Source of the DNA: Roseivirga sp. BDSF3-8
GTDB taxonomy: Bacteria > Bacteroidota > Bacteroidia > Cytophagales > Cyclobacteriaceae
Assembly (NCBI RefSeq): GCF_041449215.1
Contig: NZ_JBGNFV010000001.1
Location: 4,047,001-4,111,000, forward strand
Direction: 5' to 3'
DNA: 64,000 nt
In this document: piece by piece, positions 27,025 through 36,517 of the stretch
Position numbering within the stretch: position 1 is the first letter of the stretch
Layout: every line of letters starts with the position of its first letter
Notes under the pieces: model-generated
What the model was told of the DNA's origin: nothing
The model's input: only the letters and a program-made list of their open reading frames with translations
The model's database searches: none
Translations under genes and position numbers: made by a program

Positions 27025-28905
27025 ATGAAACTAAAGACCCAAATACATATTGGTTACTTTTTCATAGTAGCCCTGTCTATCCTGCTGGCAGGTGTCTTCG
27101 GTTATTATTTACAAAAATTAGGAAAGGCTTCCGATGACATCCTCAATGTGCACTATCGAAGTGTAAAGGCAGGAGAAGAGTTGCTGCAGTCGTTGTCTAA
27201 AATGGAGCAGATCTTTGTAAAGTACGCGATAGAAGAGGGCTACGACAAAGAGAAGTTCAAGGAAGTCCTTTTCAGGGAAAAGCGCATCTTTCAAAGTAAC
27301 CTGTTTATTCTCGAAAACTCACTTGAGGCCTCTGAGGAGGTAGAAGTGCTTTTGAAAATCCGTCACGACTGGGAGGAATTCAAGCCTTATTTGTGGAACC
27401 CTGATACTGTCAGCAGAGAGCCTGTGCGGTATGTAGGTATGATCCAGGATCATACTGAAAACCTTCGGGCTCATATCAGGGATGTGGTGAACCTTAACCA
27501 CTCCGCCCTCAGCAAAAACAGCCGCCGTTCTCAGGAGATCTATCACAATGCCCGCACCTATATGGTGCTCATTATTGCCCTGGTGATTATTATTTCCGGG
27601 CTGGCAGCCTATTTTATTCCTCAGCGTATTATGCGGCCGGTAGAAAACCTCACCAGCATGATCAGGCGCATCTCCAGCGGAGAATATGGCCACCGCATAT
27701 ACGAATCACCTAATAATGAATTGGGAGAGCTTATGCGGGCTTATAATGACATGTCTGTTAAGCTTGAAGCCTATGAGTTTAGTAACCTGTCAGAAATACG
27801 CGCCCAGAAAGGTAGGATAGAAAGTATCATTCGAAGCTTGAATGAAGGACTTATCATCCTGGATGAAGAGCAAAAAATTGTCCTGATAAACGAGGTAGCC
27901 GGTAATGTGTTGGGTTCTGATGAAAATGACCTGAGGAACCGGACCCTTAGTTCTATGGTGCACGATAACCCCGTGGCCCAGCATCTGTACAAAGAACTCA
28001 TTCACTTTGAGCAACACTATCGTGGAGCCGCTCAGAGTCGCTCTGAGGATAACTTCCTCCGCATCATCAATAAAGATGGGGAGTATGAGTTTTATGCGAA
28101 GGATATTACCCGCGTGTACAATGGTGACAAGGATAATGAGAACAAGTTTATCGGTTACATCATAACTCTCAAAGACGTCACCTCCTTTAAGAACTCTGAC
28201 GAAACGAAGAACAACTTTATTGCTACAGTATCACACGAGCTCAAAACGCCTCTTTCTGCAATGAATATGAGCATGATGCTGCTGCTGGACCAACGATTTG
28301 GTTCCCTCAATGATGAGCAACGAAACATAGCCCAGTCTATGCGTAAAGAGGTAAAGCGCCTCATCAAGATGGTATCTGAGTTACTAGACCTCTCACAGGT
28401 GGAGGCGGGTCATATAGATTTGGAAAAGGAGAATATATGCCCCTCCCTGATTGTTGAATATGCAAAAGTGCCACTGGAAAGTGAATTGGAAGAAAAGAGC
28501 CTTACCCTTACCATACATATTGAGGAGGAGCTGCCAGACCTTCACGTAGATGCTGAAAAGGTGAGTTGGGTGCTTCATAATTTTCTGAGTAATGCCATCC
28601 GGTTTTCACACCCTCATAGTCAGATAGAAGTTGAGGTATTTCGTGATCTGAATTACATAGAGTTCTCAGTAAAAGATTACGGACCAGGTATCAATGAGGA
28701 GAACCAGGCAAAGCTATTTAAGAAGTTTGTTCAAATTGAGAAAAAGGGTAGTGGACTGGGGCTTGGACTGGCTATAAGCAAGGAAGTTATCCAGGTACAT
28801 GAGGGCAATATTGGTGTAGAGAGTGCACCTGGTAAGGGGAGTCGTTTCTTTTTCAGAATTCCTTTTACCGGAATAATGACTGAAAACTCCTTCGCTACCC
28901 TATAA
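27025..28905 (+). CDS. Sensor histidine kinase (HAMP-PAS, NtrY/KinB-like)
   Basis: 626 residues. Two membrane helices (about 8-28 and 178-198) enclose a helical periplasmic sensor. A HAMP linker (about 200-250) is followed by a PAS domain (about 262-390), the dimerisation domain with phospho-accepting H404 in TVSHELKTPL, and the ATP domain with N-box NAIRFS, DYGPGI and GSGLGLGLAI. It should phosphorylate the upstream sigma-54 regulator. The signal is unknown; the layout resembles kinases that sense envelope or nitrogen state. An 11-base repeat of ATGATTTTATC-like sequence follows the gene but forms no clear terminator. Confidence 0.94.
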   Translation: MKLKTQIHIGYFFIVALSILLAGVFGYYLQKLGKASDDILNVHYRSVKAGEELLQSLSKMEQIFVKYAIEEGYDKEKFKEVLFREKRIFQSNLFILENSLEASEEVEVLLKIRHDWEEFKPYLWNPDTVSREPVRYVGMIQDHTENLRAHIRDVVNLNHSALSKNSRRSQEIYHNARTYMVLIIALVIIISGLAAYFIPQRIMRPVENLTSMIRRISSGEYGHRIYESPNNELGELMRAYNDMSVKLEAYEFSNLSEIRAQKGRIESIIRSLNEGLIILDEEQKIVLINEVAGNVLGSDENDLRNRTLSSMVHDNPVAQHLYKELIHFEQHYRGAAQSRSEDNFLRIINKDGEYEFYAKDITRVYNGDKDNENKFIGYIITLKDVTSFKNSDETKNNFIATVSHELKTPLSAMNMSMMLLLDQRFGSLNDEQRNIAQSMRKEVKRLIKMVSELLDLSQVEAGHIDLEKENICPSLIVEYAKVPLESELEEKSLTLTIHIEEELPDLHVDAEKVSWVLHNFLSNAIRFSHPHSQIEVEVFRDLNYIEFSVKDYGPGINEENQAKLFKKFVQIEKKGSGLGLGLAISKEVIQVHEGNIGVESAPGKGSRFFFRIPFTGIMTENSFATL

Positions 28906-29092
28906 AACCTTATCAAAATGAAATGATTTTATCATTTTGATAATATTACCTCCAGAGTCGTAAAGCCTATTTAGTTTATAAACCCCTCTCTAAGGTTACT
29001 ACAGGCTTATTCTGAGAAGTTTCCATGCTTTCCCGTATTTGTGGCACAACTTGTGCACTATATATGTTGAACACATCAAACAACAGCCTGTC

Positions 29093-29278
29093 ATGAACGA
29101 ACAAAGAATAGAAGGAAACTGGAACGAGAAAAAAGGTAAACTTAAGCAGGAATACGGGCAACTAACTGATGATGATCTCGTATATAATGAAGGAAAAGAA
29201 GACGAACTGTTTGGTAAGCTTCAGAAGAAATTGGGTAAAACCAAAGATGAAGTTAAAAAGATAGTTCACGATATATAA
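29093..29278 (+). CDS. CsbD-family stress protein
   Basis: 61 residues from the ATG at 29093; the longer frame adds an unlikely start. The sequence [19 protein letters not shown], then [16 protein letters not shown] and [15 protein letters not shown], is the CsbD pattern of a small, charged, helical protein. Family members are induced in general stress and stationary phase in many bacteria; their molecular role is unknown. It is a single gene. Confidence 0.9.
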   Translation: MNEQRIEGNWNEKKGKLKQEYGQLTDDDLVYNEGKEDELFGKLQKKLGKTKDEVKKIVHDI

Positions 29279-29429
29279 TTATTCTAAGTTATTACGCGTC
29301 AATTTTTTAACCTTTATTTTTTTAGACTGAGGCGCGAATATTTTTTAAACTGAAGACTAATTTTTATATTTATTTGATTTTTCAGTCAAAACAATTACTG
29401 TAGATTTTTTCATGTTTATTTAGGTTCAG

Positions 29430-29460
29430 GGTGTCGGATAAAACCGGCACCTTTTTTTTA
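29430..29460 (+). terminator. Hairpin terminator downstream of csbD-like gene
   Basis: Stem GGTGTCGG / CCGGCACC (29430-29437 and 29444-29451, one U-G pair), loop ATAAAA, then eight T residues. It sits 150 bases after the CsbD gene, so the transcript has a long AT-rich 3' tail. Confidence 0.8.
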
Positions 29461-29510
29461 TTCCTCAATTTTCCTCTCTTTTTTTGTAGCTCAATTTTTC
29501 TGTTTCTTTT

Positions 29511-30380
29511 ATGATTCTTTCCCCTGGGGTGAGGTATATGCTCGCGGCCACATTTCTATTCACTACCATGAATGTATTGGTGAAAGCCGTGCCGAATATT
29601 CCTGCCGTTGAAATTGTGTTTTTCCGGTCGCTCATATCTCTCTTACTCAGCTATGTTTTGTTAAAAAGAGCCCGTGTACGGGTGCTGGGTAAACAGCGAA
29701 AATGGCTTATCGCCCGGGGGAGCGTAGGTGCTGTCGCGCTTGTGTTGTTTTTTATTACTCTACAGAATATTCCCCTCGCAAGCGCAGTAGTCATTCAGTT
29801 TCTCTCGCCGATATTTACGGCCATCATTGGCGTGTTTTTGGTGCGCGAACCGGTTAAGAGTTGGCAATGGGTGTTTTTTGCCATCGCATTTGCCGGTATT
29901 CTGGTAGTGCAGGGCTTCGATTCACGCATTAGCCCCTTTTACATGGGTATCGGTGTCGTAGCCTCTTTTTGTGCAGGGCTAGCCTATAACATTATCCGTA
30001 AGCTGGGCACGTCAGAGCATCCTCTGGTTGTGGTATTTTATTTTCCCCTTGTTACCCTGCCCCTTACTGGTCTGTATTGCCTTTTTGTAGAATGGACCAT
30101 GCCTCATGGTATTGAATGGCTTACTTTGCTTGGGATAGGGGTGCTCACACAGTTCGCCCAGGTACTAATGACCATGAGCTACCAGGCCGAAGAAGTGTCC
30201 AAAGTAGCCAGCCTTAAATACATAGGGATTATTTATGCCCTTGGCTATGGATGGGTGTTTTTTGATGAAACGTTTGATGTCATCACCTATGCCGGTATGG
30301 CTCTTGTACTGGCCGGCGTAGTGGGCAATGTCATTTACAAGCACAGGTTATCTAATCAGAAGGCGAAACAGGCAGGCTGA
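29511..30380 (+). CDS. EamA/DMT-family transporter
   Basis: 289 residues with ten hydrophobic helices arranged as two EamA repeats of five (about 5-135 and 145-280). The repeat border shows VFFAIAFAGILVVQG and the second end LVLAGVVGNVIY, typical of drug/metabolite transporters. It is an inner membrane permease, often an exporter of amino acids or related metabolites; the substrate is unknown. It lies 86 bases upstream of yebC on the same strand. Confidence 0.9.
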   Translation: MILSPGVRYMLAATFLFTTMNVLVKAVPNIPAVEIVFFRSLISLLLSYVLLKRARVRVLGKQRKWLIARGSVGAVALVLFFITLQNIPLASAVVIQFLSPIFTAIIGVFLVREPVKSWQWVFFAIAFAGILVVQGFDSRISPFYMGIGVVASFCAGLAYNIIRKLGTSEHPLVVVFYFPLVTLPLTGLYCLFVEWTMPHGIEWLTLLGIGVLTQFAQVLMTMSYQAEEVSKVASLKYIGIIYALGYGWVFFDETFDVITYAGMALVLAGVVGNVIYKHRLSNQKAKQAG

Positions 30381-30426
30381 TATCCTGTTTTTCTCCTTGT
30401 GGATGGTTTGCTCATTCCTTAATTTA

Positions 30427-30434
30427 TATTTTTG
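30427..30434 (+). promoter_or_regulatory. Possible TAnnTTTG minus-7 box of yebC
   Basis: TATTTTTG matches the consensus, 32 bases before the yebC start. A TTTG at 30407-30410 could be the minus-33 element, although the 16-base gap is shorter than the usual 19 or so. Confidence 0.42.
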
Positions 30435-30466
30435 TCTCGACCCAAAGATTTAAAACATATAGTTAT

Positions 30467-31210
30467 ATGGCTGGACATAGTAAATGGGCCAATATCAAGC
30501 GTAGAAAAGGTGCCCAGGATGCAAAGAGAGGGAAGCTGTTTACAAAATTAATCAAGGAGATTACTGTAGCGTCCCGCGAGGGAGGAGGCGACCCCGATGC
30601 TAACCCCAGGTTAAGATTGGCTGTTCAGAATGCCAAGGGAGCTAATATGCCCAAAGACAATATTGAGCGGGCGATCAAAAAAGGTGAGGGTGCAGAAGGT
30701 GACAGCTACCAGGAAGTGAGCTATGAGGGCTATGGTCCTAATGGTATTGCTGTATTTGTGGAGACCATGACCGATAATTTAAACCGTACCGTAGCCAATG
30801 TCAGAGCTGCCTACAGCAAATACGGAGGAAGCCTGGGTACCAACGGTTCACTTGAGTTTATATTTGACCGGAAGGGTGTATTTACCTTCAGGGTGCCGGA
30901 AGGGGATGAAGAAGATGACCTTACCCTGGAGCTTATAGATGCCGGAGCGGAAGAGGTGGAGTTTTCTGATGATTACGTTAATGTCACCACTGCCATGGAA
31001 GACTTTGGCTCTCTGCAGCACAAGCTCGACGAACTTAATATTGAAGCTGAAACAGCCGACCTTCAGCGTATTCCAAAAACCACGGTAGAACTTGATGATG
31101 AGTCCTTCAAGCAAGTATACAAGCTCATAGAGGTGCTGGAAGATGATGATGACGTGCAGAAAGTATACCATAACATAGAAATAAGCGACGAGCAGATAGA
31201 GATGATCTGA
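30467..31210 (+). CDS. YebC/PmpR-family protein
   Basis: 247 residues. It opens MAGHSKWANIKRRKGAQDAKRGK, the hallmark of the family, followed by RLAVQNAKGANMPKDNIERAIKKG and a C-terminal acidic region (LEDDDDVQKVYHN). YebC proteins were annotated as DNA-binding regulators; more recent work links the family to rescue of ribosomes stalled at proline stretches, so the role should be left open. It is cytoplasmic. A GC-rich hairpin (31226-31251) follows, without a T-tract on this strand. Confidence 0.95.
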   Translation: MAGHSKWANIKRRKGAQDAKRGKLFTKLIKEITVASREGGGDPDANPRLRLAVQNAKGANMPKDNIERAIKKGEGAEGDSYQEVSYEGYGPNGIAVFVETMTDNLNRTVANVRAAYSKYGGSLGTNGSLEFIFDRKGVFTFRVPEGDEEDDLTLELIDAGAEEVEFSDDYVNVTTAMEDFGSLQHKLDELNIEAETADLQRIPKTTVELDDESFKQVYKLIEVLEDDDDVQKVYHNIEISDEQIEMI

Positions 31211-31274
31211 TCTGCCCCTTCCCCTGGCCTAAAGTGATTCCAGGGGAAAAACTCACCTCTAACCCCATGTATTT

Positions 31275-32750
31275 GTGAAGATAACTCACGACCTGTATAC
31301 CAGTAGTATGGCCCTGCTAACGGACCTGTACCAGGTAACGATGGCTCACAGCTACTGGAAAGCCGGCCTGGCGGAACAGCGATCAGTATTTACCCTGTTT
31401 TTCAGGCAAAATCCATTTAGCGGTGGGTATACTATAAACTGCGGACTCGATTATATCATTGATTTTATCAAGTCCTTCCGGTTTAGTGATGACGACATTG
31501 ATTACCTCAGAACCATAAAGGCATCCTCCGGAAAGCCTATGTTTTCCGAACCCTTTCTGGCCTATTTGCATGACCTCCGTTTTAATTGTGATATTGACGC
31601 AGCGCCTGAGGGTACCGTGCTTTTTCCCCATGAGCCTATGCTCAGGGTGGAGGGGCCCGTGGTACAAGCTCAGCTATTAGAGACTGCCTTGCTTAATATC
31701 CTCAACTTTCAATCCCTGATAGCTACAAAGAGCGCACGGATATGTCAGGCAGCTAAGGGCGATCCTGTTATGGAGTTCGGACTGCGCCGCGCACAAGGTA
31801 TTGACGGAGCTATTGCAGCAAGTCGCGCTGCCTACATCGGTGGGTGTCACTCTACATCTAATATACTGGCTGGAAAGCTATTTGATATCCCTGTAAGCGG
31901 AACCCATGCCCATAGTTGGGTGATGATGTTTGAGGATGAGAAAGAGGCTTTTCGTCGTTATGCCGAGAGCATGCCGGACAATTGTGTGTTCCTGGTAGAC
32001 ACCTATGATACAGAGCAGGGTGTGCGCCATGCGATAGAAGTAGCCAGGGAGATGGAGGAAAAGGGGCAGCGAGCCCTCGGTATCAGAATTGATTCCGGTG
32101 ACCTGGCCTATTTCAGCATCATGGCAAGGCGTATGCTGGACGAAGCAGGCCTGGGCTACATGAAAATAGTGGCCAGTAACGACCTGGACGAACACATTAT
32201 CGAGAGTCTTAAAATACAAGGAGCAGCTATCGATATATGGGGGGTAGGCACCAAACTGGTTACAGCCTTTGACCAGCCGGCACTCGGGGCGGTGTACAAA
32301 CTAAGCGCCGTGGAAAAGGATGGCATATGGGAGCCTCGTATAAAGCTGAGTGAGCAACAGATAAAAATTAATAATCCCGGCCGCCAGCAAATACTCAGGT
32401 TTGTGCAGGACGGCCAGTATTTCGCCGATGCTATTTTTGACCCGGACAGGGAGCACACTACCAAGGTGTCTATCATAGATCCGCTGGACCCTACCAGACG
32501 GAAGAAACTGAGTCTGCAGGAGTATGAGACAGAAGAGGTTATGATTCCCATTTTCCGAAACGGGCAATGTATGTACGATTCTCCCTCCTCAGGGGAGATC
32601 CGTAACCGGGTGGCAACCCAGTTAGGTAAATTGCATAGCGGGGTTAAAAGGTTTATAAACCCCCACAGGTACCCGGTAGGACTGGAGGCCAACTATTATA
32701 AAGTGAAGACGGATCTTATTCTGAAAATGAGAAACTTAAAAGAATCCTGA
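31275..32750 (+). CDS. pncB: Nicotinate phosphoribosyltransferase
   Basis: 491 residues. The start is a GTG at 31275, preferred over the ATG at 31308 because the family aligns from an upstream DLY-x-S block (DLYTSSMALLTDLYQVTMA). The core shows EFGLRRAQG, GTHAHSWVM and GIRIDSGDLAYFS, which bind phosphoribosyl pyrophosphate and the nicotinate. It converts nicotinate to nicotinate mononucleotide with ATP use, in the Preiss-Handler route of NAD synthesis. The nicotinamidase gene follows after a single base, so the two are co-expressed and supply consecutive steps. Confidence 0.95.
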   Translation: MKITHDLYTSSMALLTDLYQVTMAHSYWKAGLAEQRSVFTLFFRQNPFSGGYTINCGLDYIIDFIKSFRFSDDDIDYLRTIKASSGKPMFSEPFLAYLHDLRFNCDIDAAPEGTVLFPHEPMLRVEGPVVQAQLLETALLNILNFQSLIATKSARICQAAKGDPVMEFGLRRAQGIDGAIAASRAAYIGGCHSTSNILAGKLFDIPVSGTHAHSWVMMFEDEKEAFRRYAESMPDNCVFLVDTYDTEQGVRHAIEVAREMEEKGQRALGIRIDSGDLAYFSIMARRMLDEAGLGYMKIVASNDLDEHIIESLKIQGAAIDIWGVGTKLVTAFDQPALGAVYKLSAVEKDGIWEPRIKLSEQQIKINNPGRQQILRFVQDGQYFADAIFDPDREHTTKVSIIDPLDPTRRKKLSLQEYETEEVMIPIFRNGQCMYDSPSSGEIRNRVATQLGKLHSGVKRFINPHRYPVGLEANYYKVKTDLILKMRNLKES

Positions 32751-32751
32751 C

Positions 32752-33369
32752 ATGAATGCATTATTGATCGTAGATGTGCAGAATGATTTTCTTCCCGGTG
32801 GCAATCTGGCAGTGGCAGAGGGCGATGCCATCATCCCTGTTATCAATTCCATACAAGGGTTCTTCGATCTTATCGTAGCTACCCAGGACTGGCACCCCGA
32901 GCACCATAAAAGCTTTGCTTCTAATCACAAAGGCAAAAAAGCAGGTGATAAGATTAATCTGAATGGTCTGGAACAAGTTCTGTGGCCGGATCACTGTGTG
33001 CAGGGAACCGAAGGCGCGGCTTTGGCTCCCGGACTGGAGACAAGACAGGTCAGTGCTATCTTCCGAAAAGGGATGGACCCAGAAATAGATAGTTATAGTG
33101 GGTTTTATGACAATGGACATCGCAAAAGTACAGGGCTGTCGGGGTATCTGAAGGAACAGAAAGTAGATACCGTTTACATTTGTGGACTGGCAGGTGATGT
33201 GTGCGTGAAATTTACCGCCCTGGATAGCCTGCAGGAGGAGTTTACCACATGCCTCGTTCAGGACGCCACCAGGTCAGTCAATCTCCGGGAGGGAGATCAC
33301 GAAAGAGCCCTTGCAGAGATGGAGTCACAAGGCGTGCATATGGTTAATAGCTCTGACTTAAGAGAGTAG
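32752..33369 (+). CDS. pncA: Nicotinamidase/pyrazinamidase
   Basis: 205 residues of the cysteine hydrolase (isochorismatase-like) fold. Catalytic D8 is in LIVDVQNDF, the zinc site in DWHPEHHKSF, the lysine in FRKGMD and the nucleophilic Cys in GLAGDVCVKFTAL. It deaminates nicotinamide to nicotinate, which the protein encoded just upstream uses. The gene begins one base after the pncB stop. It is cytoplasmic. Confidence 0.95.
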   Translation: MNALLIVDVQNDFLPGGNLAVAEGDAIIPVINSIQGFFDLIVATQDWHPEHHKSFASNHKGKKAGDKINLNGLEQVLWPDHCVQGTEGAALAPGLETRQVSAIFRKGMDPEIDSYSGFYDNGHRKSTGLSGYLKEQKVDTVYICGLAGDVCVKFTALDSLQEEFTTCLVQDATRSVNLREGDHERALAEMESQGVHMVNSSDLRE

Positions 33370-33394
33370 TAAAATAAAAATATCGTCAGCCACT

Positions 33395-34837
33395 ATGCCT
33401 CATTTCGATCTGCACTGCCATCCCGATTTTAAGTCTTTTCTGAGTAGTGAGGTACCATCCCGCAGACTGAGTAGCTGGGATGAGATAAGGTATAAGGTTA
33501 ATTTCAGGATATTACGGTCACAGGCCTCGCATAAACAGCTATTTGATGGAGATGTGCGCCTTGCGGTGGTACCGCTTTATGCACTGGAGCAACCTATTGC
33601 CGCTCACTGGGCAATAAAGTTGCTGTTGGGTAAGTTTTCCCGCCTCGTGGATTTCAACTTTATGGATAGGATAGGGGATGGTACGTTTCCTTATTTTAAT
33701 CTGATGACCTCGGGCCTGGGGCATCTGGCTTCGGAAGTAAAGGACCCCGGGGGAAGAAAGAAATTGAATTTTCTCAGTTCAATAAATGACCTGTCTGCTG
33801 ATTCTGATACACTTAATATCGTTTTATCAGTAGAAGGGGGGCATAACTTCTTTGGAAATAATGCCGGTGACTCGGAGGAGACGCTGTCAAAGCTGGAAAT
33901 GTTCAAGTCGGGACAGCCCTGGAGACTGTTCTATATTACACTGACTCACCTCATGCGCTCCGGGTATTGCAATCAGGCCTTTGGGATGAAACTGATTAAT
34001 GATGAGGCCTTCTATCCAGCCGGAAAGGGTGTCTCTGATCTGGGTAAGGCATTTATCCGAAAGGCCCTGAGTAGTGAAAATGGTCAGAAGCCCATCCTGA
34101 TCGATATCAAGCATATGAGTGCGGTAAGCCGCATGGAATACTATGCGCTGAGAAAAGCTGAATTTCCCCATATTCCTATCATGGCCAGTCATATGGGGGT
34201 AACTGGCTGCTCGCGTACCAATCCCCCGCTGAAAGAGGCTCATTGGGATGGTGAGAAGAATTGTATGGTTGCCACTTATCACCCTTACCCTGCCTTGTCG
34301 GGCACTAAGTTTAATAGCTGGTCTATTAACCTCTATGACGAAGATATCACTGAAATAGCCGAAAGTAACGGCCTTATAGGCCTGTCGCTGGATCAGCGAA
34401 TAATGGGAGTAGGTAAGGACAGCCCCGAGCTATTCAGCCAGGAGGAGTGGGATAGCCTTGGTTTTGCTCCAACAGGCAAGCCGGGGGGGAAGGTGATAAA
34501 GGAAGATGACACCTACATGACCTCCAGGCAAATTGCCAGGCTGCACCTGAGATATTTGCTCAACAACCTGCTACACATAGTCAAAGTCGGTCGCCAATCG
34601 GTAGGAGATCAGATTTGGGATCAGGTATGCATAGGGTCGGACTTCGATGGGTTGATAGACCCAATCGACTATTGCAGGACGTCTGCAAAATTCCCCGACC
34701 TTAAAAAAGGTATTGAAAAGCATCTTCCTGAGATGGCTTCTGAGGCTGGCCTTTCGCTACCTGCGCCTGCCAGAGTACTCGCTGACAAGATTATGTACAA
34801 AAACGGCCTTGCATTTTTGCAGAAGCATTTTGTCTGA
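33395..34837 (+). CDS. Membrane dipeptidase (M19)-like amidohydrolase
   Basis: 480 residues. The metal-binding layout of the amidohydrolase fold is visible: DLHCHPD at the N-terminus, LSVEGGHNFFG, DIKHMS, MASHMGVTG and IGSDFDGLID near the C-terminus, in the order seen in renal-dipeptidase-like (M19) enzymes. There is no signal peptide, so it is cytoplasmic. It probably hydrolyses a dipeptide or another amide; the family is broad and the substrate cannot be read. It lies 25 bases after the nicotinamidase gene and may be part of the same transcript, ending at the terminator at 34858-34886. Confidence 0.8.
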   Translation: MPHFDLHCHPDFKSFLSSEVPSRRLSSWDEIRYKVNFRILRSQASHKQLFDGDVRLAVVPLYALEQPIAAHWAIKLLLGKFSRLVDFNFMDRIGDGTFPYFNLMTSGLGHLASEVKDPGGRKKLNFLSSINDLSADSDTLNIVLSVEGGHNFFGNNAGDSEETLSKLEMFKSGQPWRLFYITLTHLMRSGYCNQAFGMKLINDEAFYPAGKGVSDLGKAFIRKALSSENGQKPILIDIKHMSAVSRMEYYALRKAEFPHIPIMASHMGVTGCSRTNPPLKEAHWDGEKNCMVATYHPYPALSGTKFNSWSINLYDEDITEIAESNGLIGLSLDQRIMGVGKDSPELFSQEEWDSLGFAPTGKPGGKVIKEDDTYMTSRQIARLHLRYLLNNLLHIVKVGRQSVGDQIWDQVCIGSDFDGLIDPIDYCRTSAKFPDLKKGIEKHLPEMASEAGLSLPAPARVLADKIMYKNGLAFLQKHFV

Positions 34838-34857
34838 GTAAAAACAAACGAAAAAAT

Positions 34858-34890
34858 AAGGCCGGCAGATATTATCTGCCGGCCTTTATA
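34858..34890. terminator. Strong hairpin terminator between convergent genes
   Basis: Stem AAGGCCGGCAGAT / ATCTGCCGGCCTT (34858-34870 and 34874-34886), loop ATT, T-rich after it on the plus strand and A-rich before it, so it serves both the M19-like gene and GAPDH. Confidence 0.88.
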
Positions 34891-34911
34891 CTTTTACAGC
34901 TATGGGAAGAA

Positions 34912-35904
<993 letters not shown>

Positions 35905-36105
35905 CTATCAAAAGTTTTAGTGATGGATCAAAATTTGGCGCTAAATTAATAATCTTTTTCAAGATTGGAGCAGATAGCCGCCATATAAAGCCTAACGTAT
36001 GAGAGGTCAGAACGTTCAGGCAATTTTGAGTGTATTCCAAAAGCAGAAATTTCAGCTTTACATTTAGGCACTTAGCAAGAAGTTTGAGAAAATTTTGGGC
36101 TGAGT

Positions 36106-36136
36106 TTTGCAATTAAAAACATGCCTCCTATATTTG
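36106..36136 (+). promoter_or_regulatory. Consensus Bacteroidota promoter of the tRNA-Glu pair
   Basis: TTTG (36106-36109), 19 bases of spacer, then TATATTTG (36129-36136): an exact match to the minus-33/minus-7 consensus of Bacteroidota. Transcription should start near 36141, about 12 bases before the first tRNA. Confidence 0.85.
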
Positions 36137-36152
36137 CATCACCGTTTGACAC

Positions 36153-36224
36153 GGCCCGTTCGTCTAGGGGTTAGGACGCCAGGTTTTCATCCTGGTAACA
36201 GGGGTTCGATTCCCCTACGGGCTG
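36153..36224 (+). tRNA. tRNA-Glu (TTC), copy 1
   Basis: A full cloverleaf can be folded: acceptor GGCCCGT with ACGGGCT, anticodon stem CCAGG/CCTGG around loop TTTTCAT (anticodon TTC, reading GAA/GAG), T arm AGGGG-TTCGATT-CCCCT. The 3' CCA is not encoded. A second, identical copy follows 38 bases later. Confidence 0.96.
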
Positions 36225-36262
36225 CTAAAGACTGAAAAATCCTACAACGTCAAATGGTACTT

Positions 36263-36334
36263 GGCCCGTTCGTCTAGGGGTTAGGACGCCAGGTTTTCAT
36301 CCTGGTAACAGGGGTTCGATTCCCCTACGGGCTG
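36263..36334 (+). tRNA. tRNA-Glu (TTC), copy 2
   Basis: Identical over all 72 bases to the first copy, with unrelated flanking sequence. No promoter lies between the two, so both should come from one precursor that ends at the hairpin just downstream. Confidence 0.96.
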
Positions 36335-36344
36335 CCCTGACAAG

Positions 36345-36373
36345 CCGCTGCATAAAATGCAGCGGTTTTTTTT
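36345..36373 (+). terminator. Terminator of the tRNA-Glu operon
   Basis: Stem CCGCTGCAT / ATGCAGCGG (36345-36353 and 36357-36365), loop AAA, then eight T residues, 10 bases after the second tRNA. Confidence 0.9.
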
Positions 36374-36517
36374 TGCCCTTTATTTTCGTCCCTTTTTATC
36401 TTTCCTATTGCCATCTAGTTTTTCAGCCTCTCCAAACGAATAATAGGGGCGGGAGGCAGGCACTTTGATTAATCGACAAAGGAAAGTAGATTAAGAAAAA
36501 AATATCTATTTCTGGTC

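Noticed and set aside
31226-31251. Terminator between yebC and pncB
   Set aside because: The hairpin is followed by A residues on the plus strand, so there is no U-tract in the direction of both genes.
36153-36334. Integration site at the duplicated tRNA-Glu genes
   Set aside because: Both copies are whole, identical and share one promoter; no integrase or foreign genes lie beside them.
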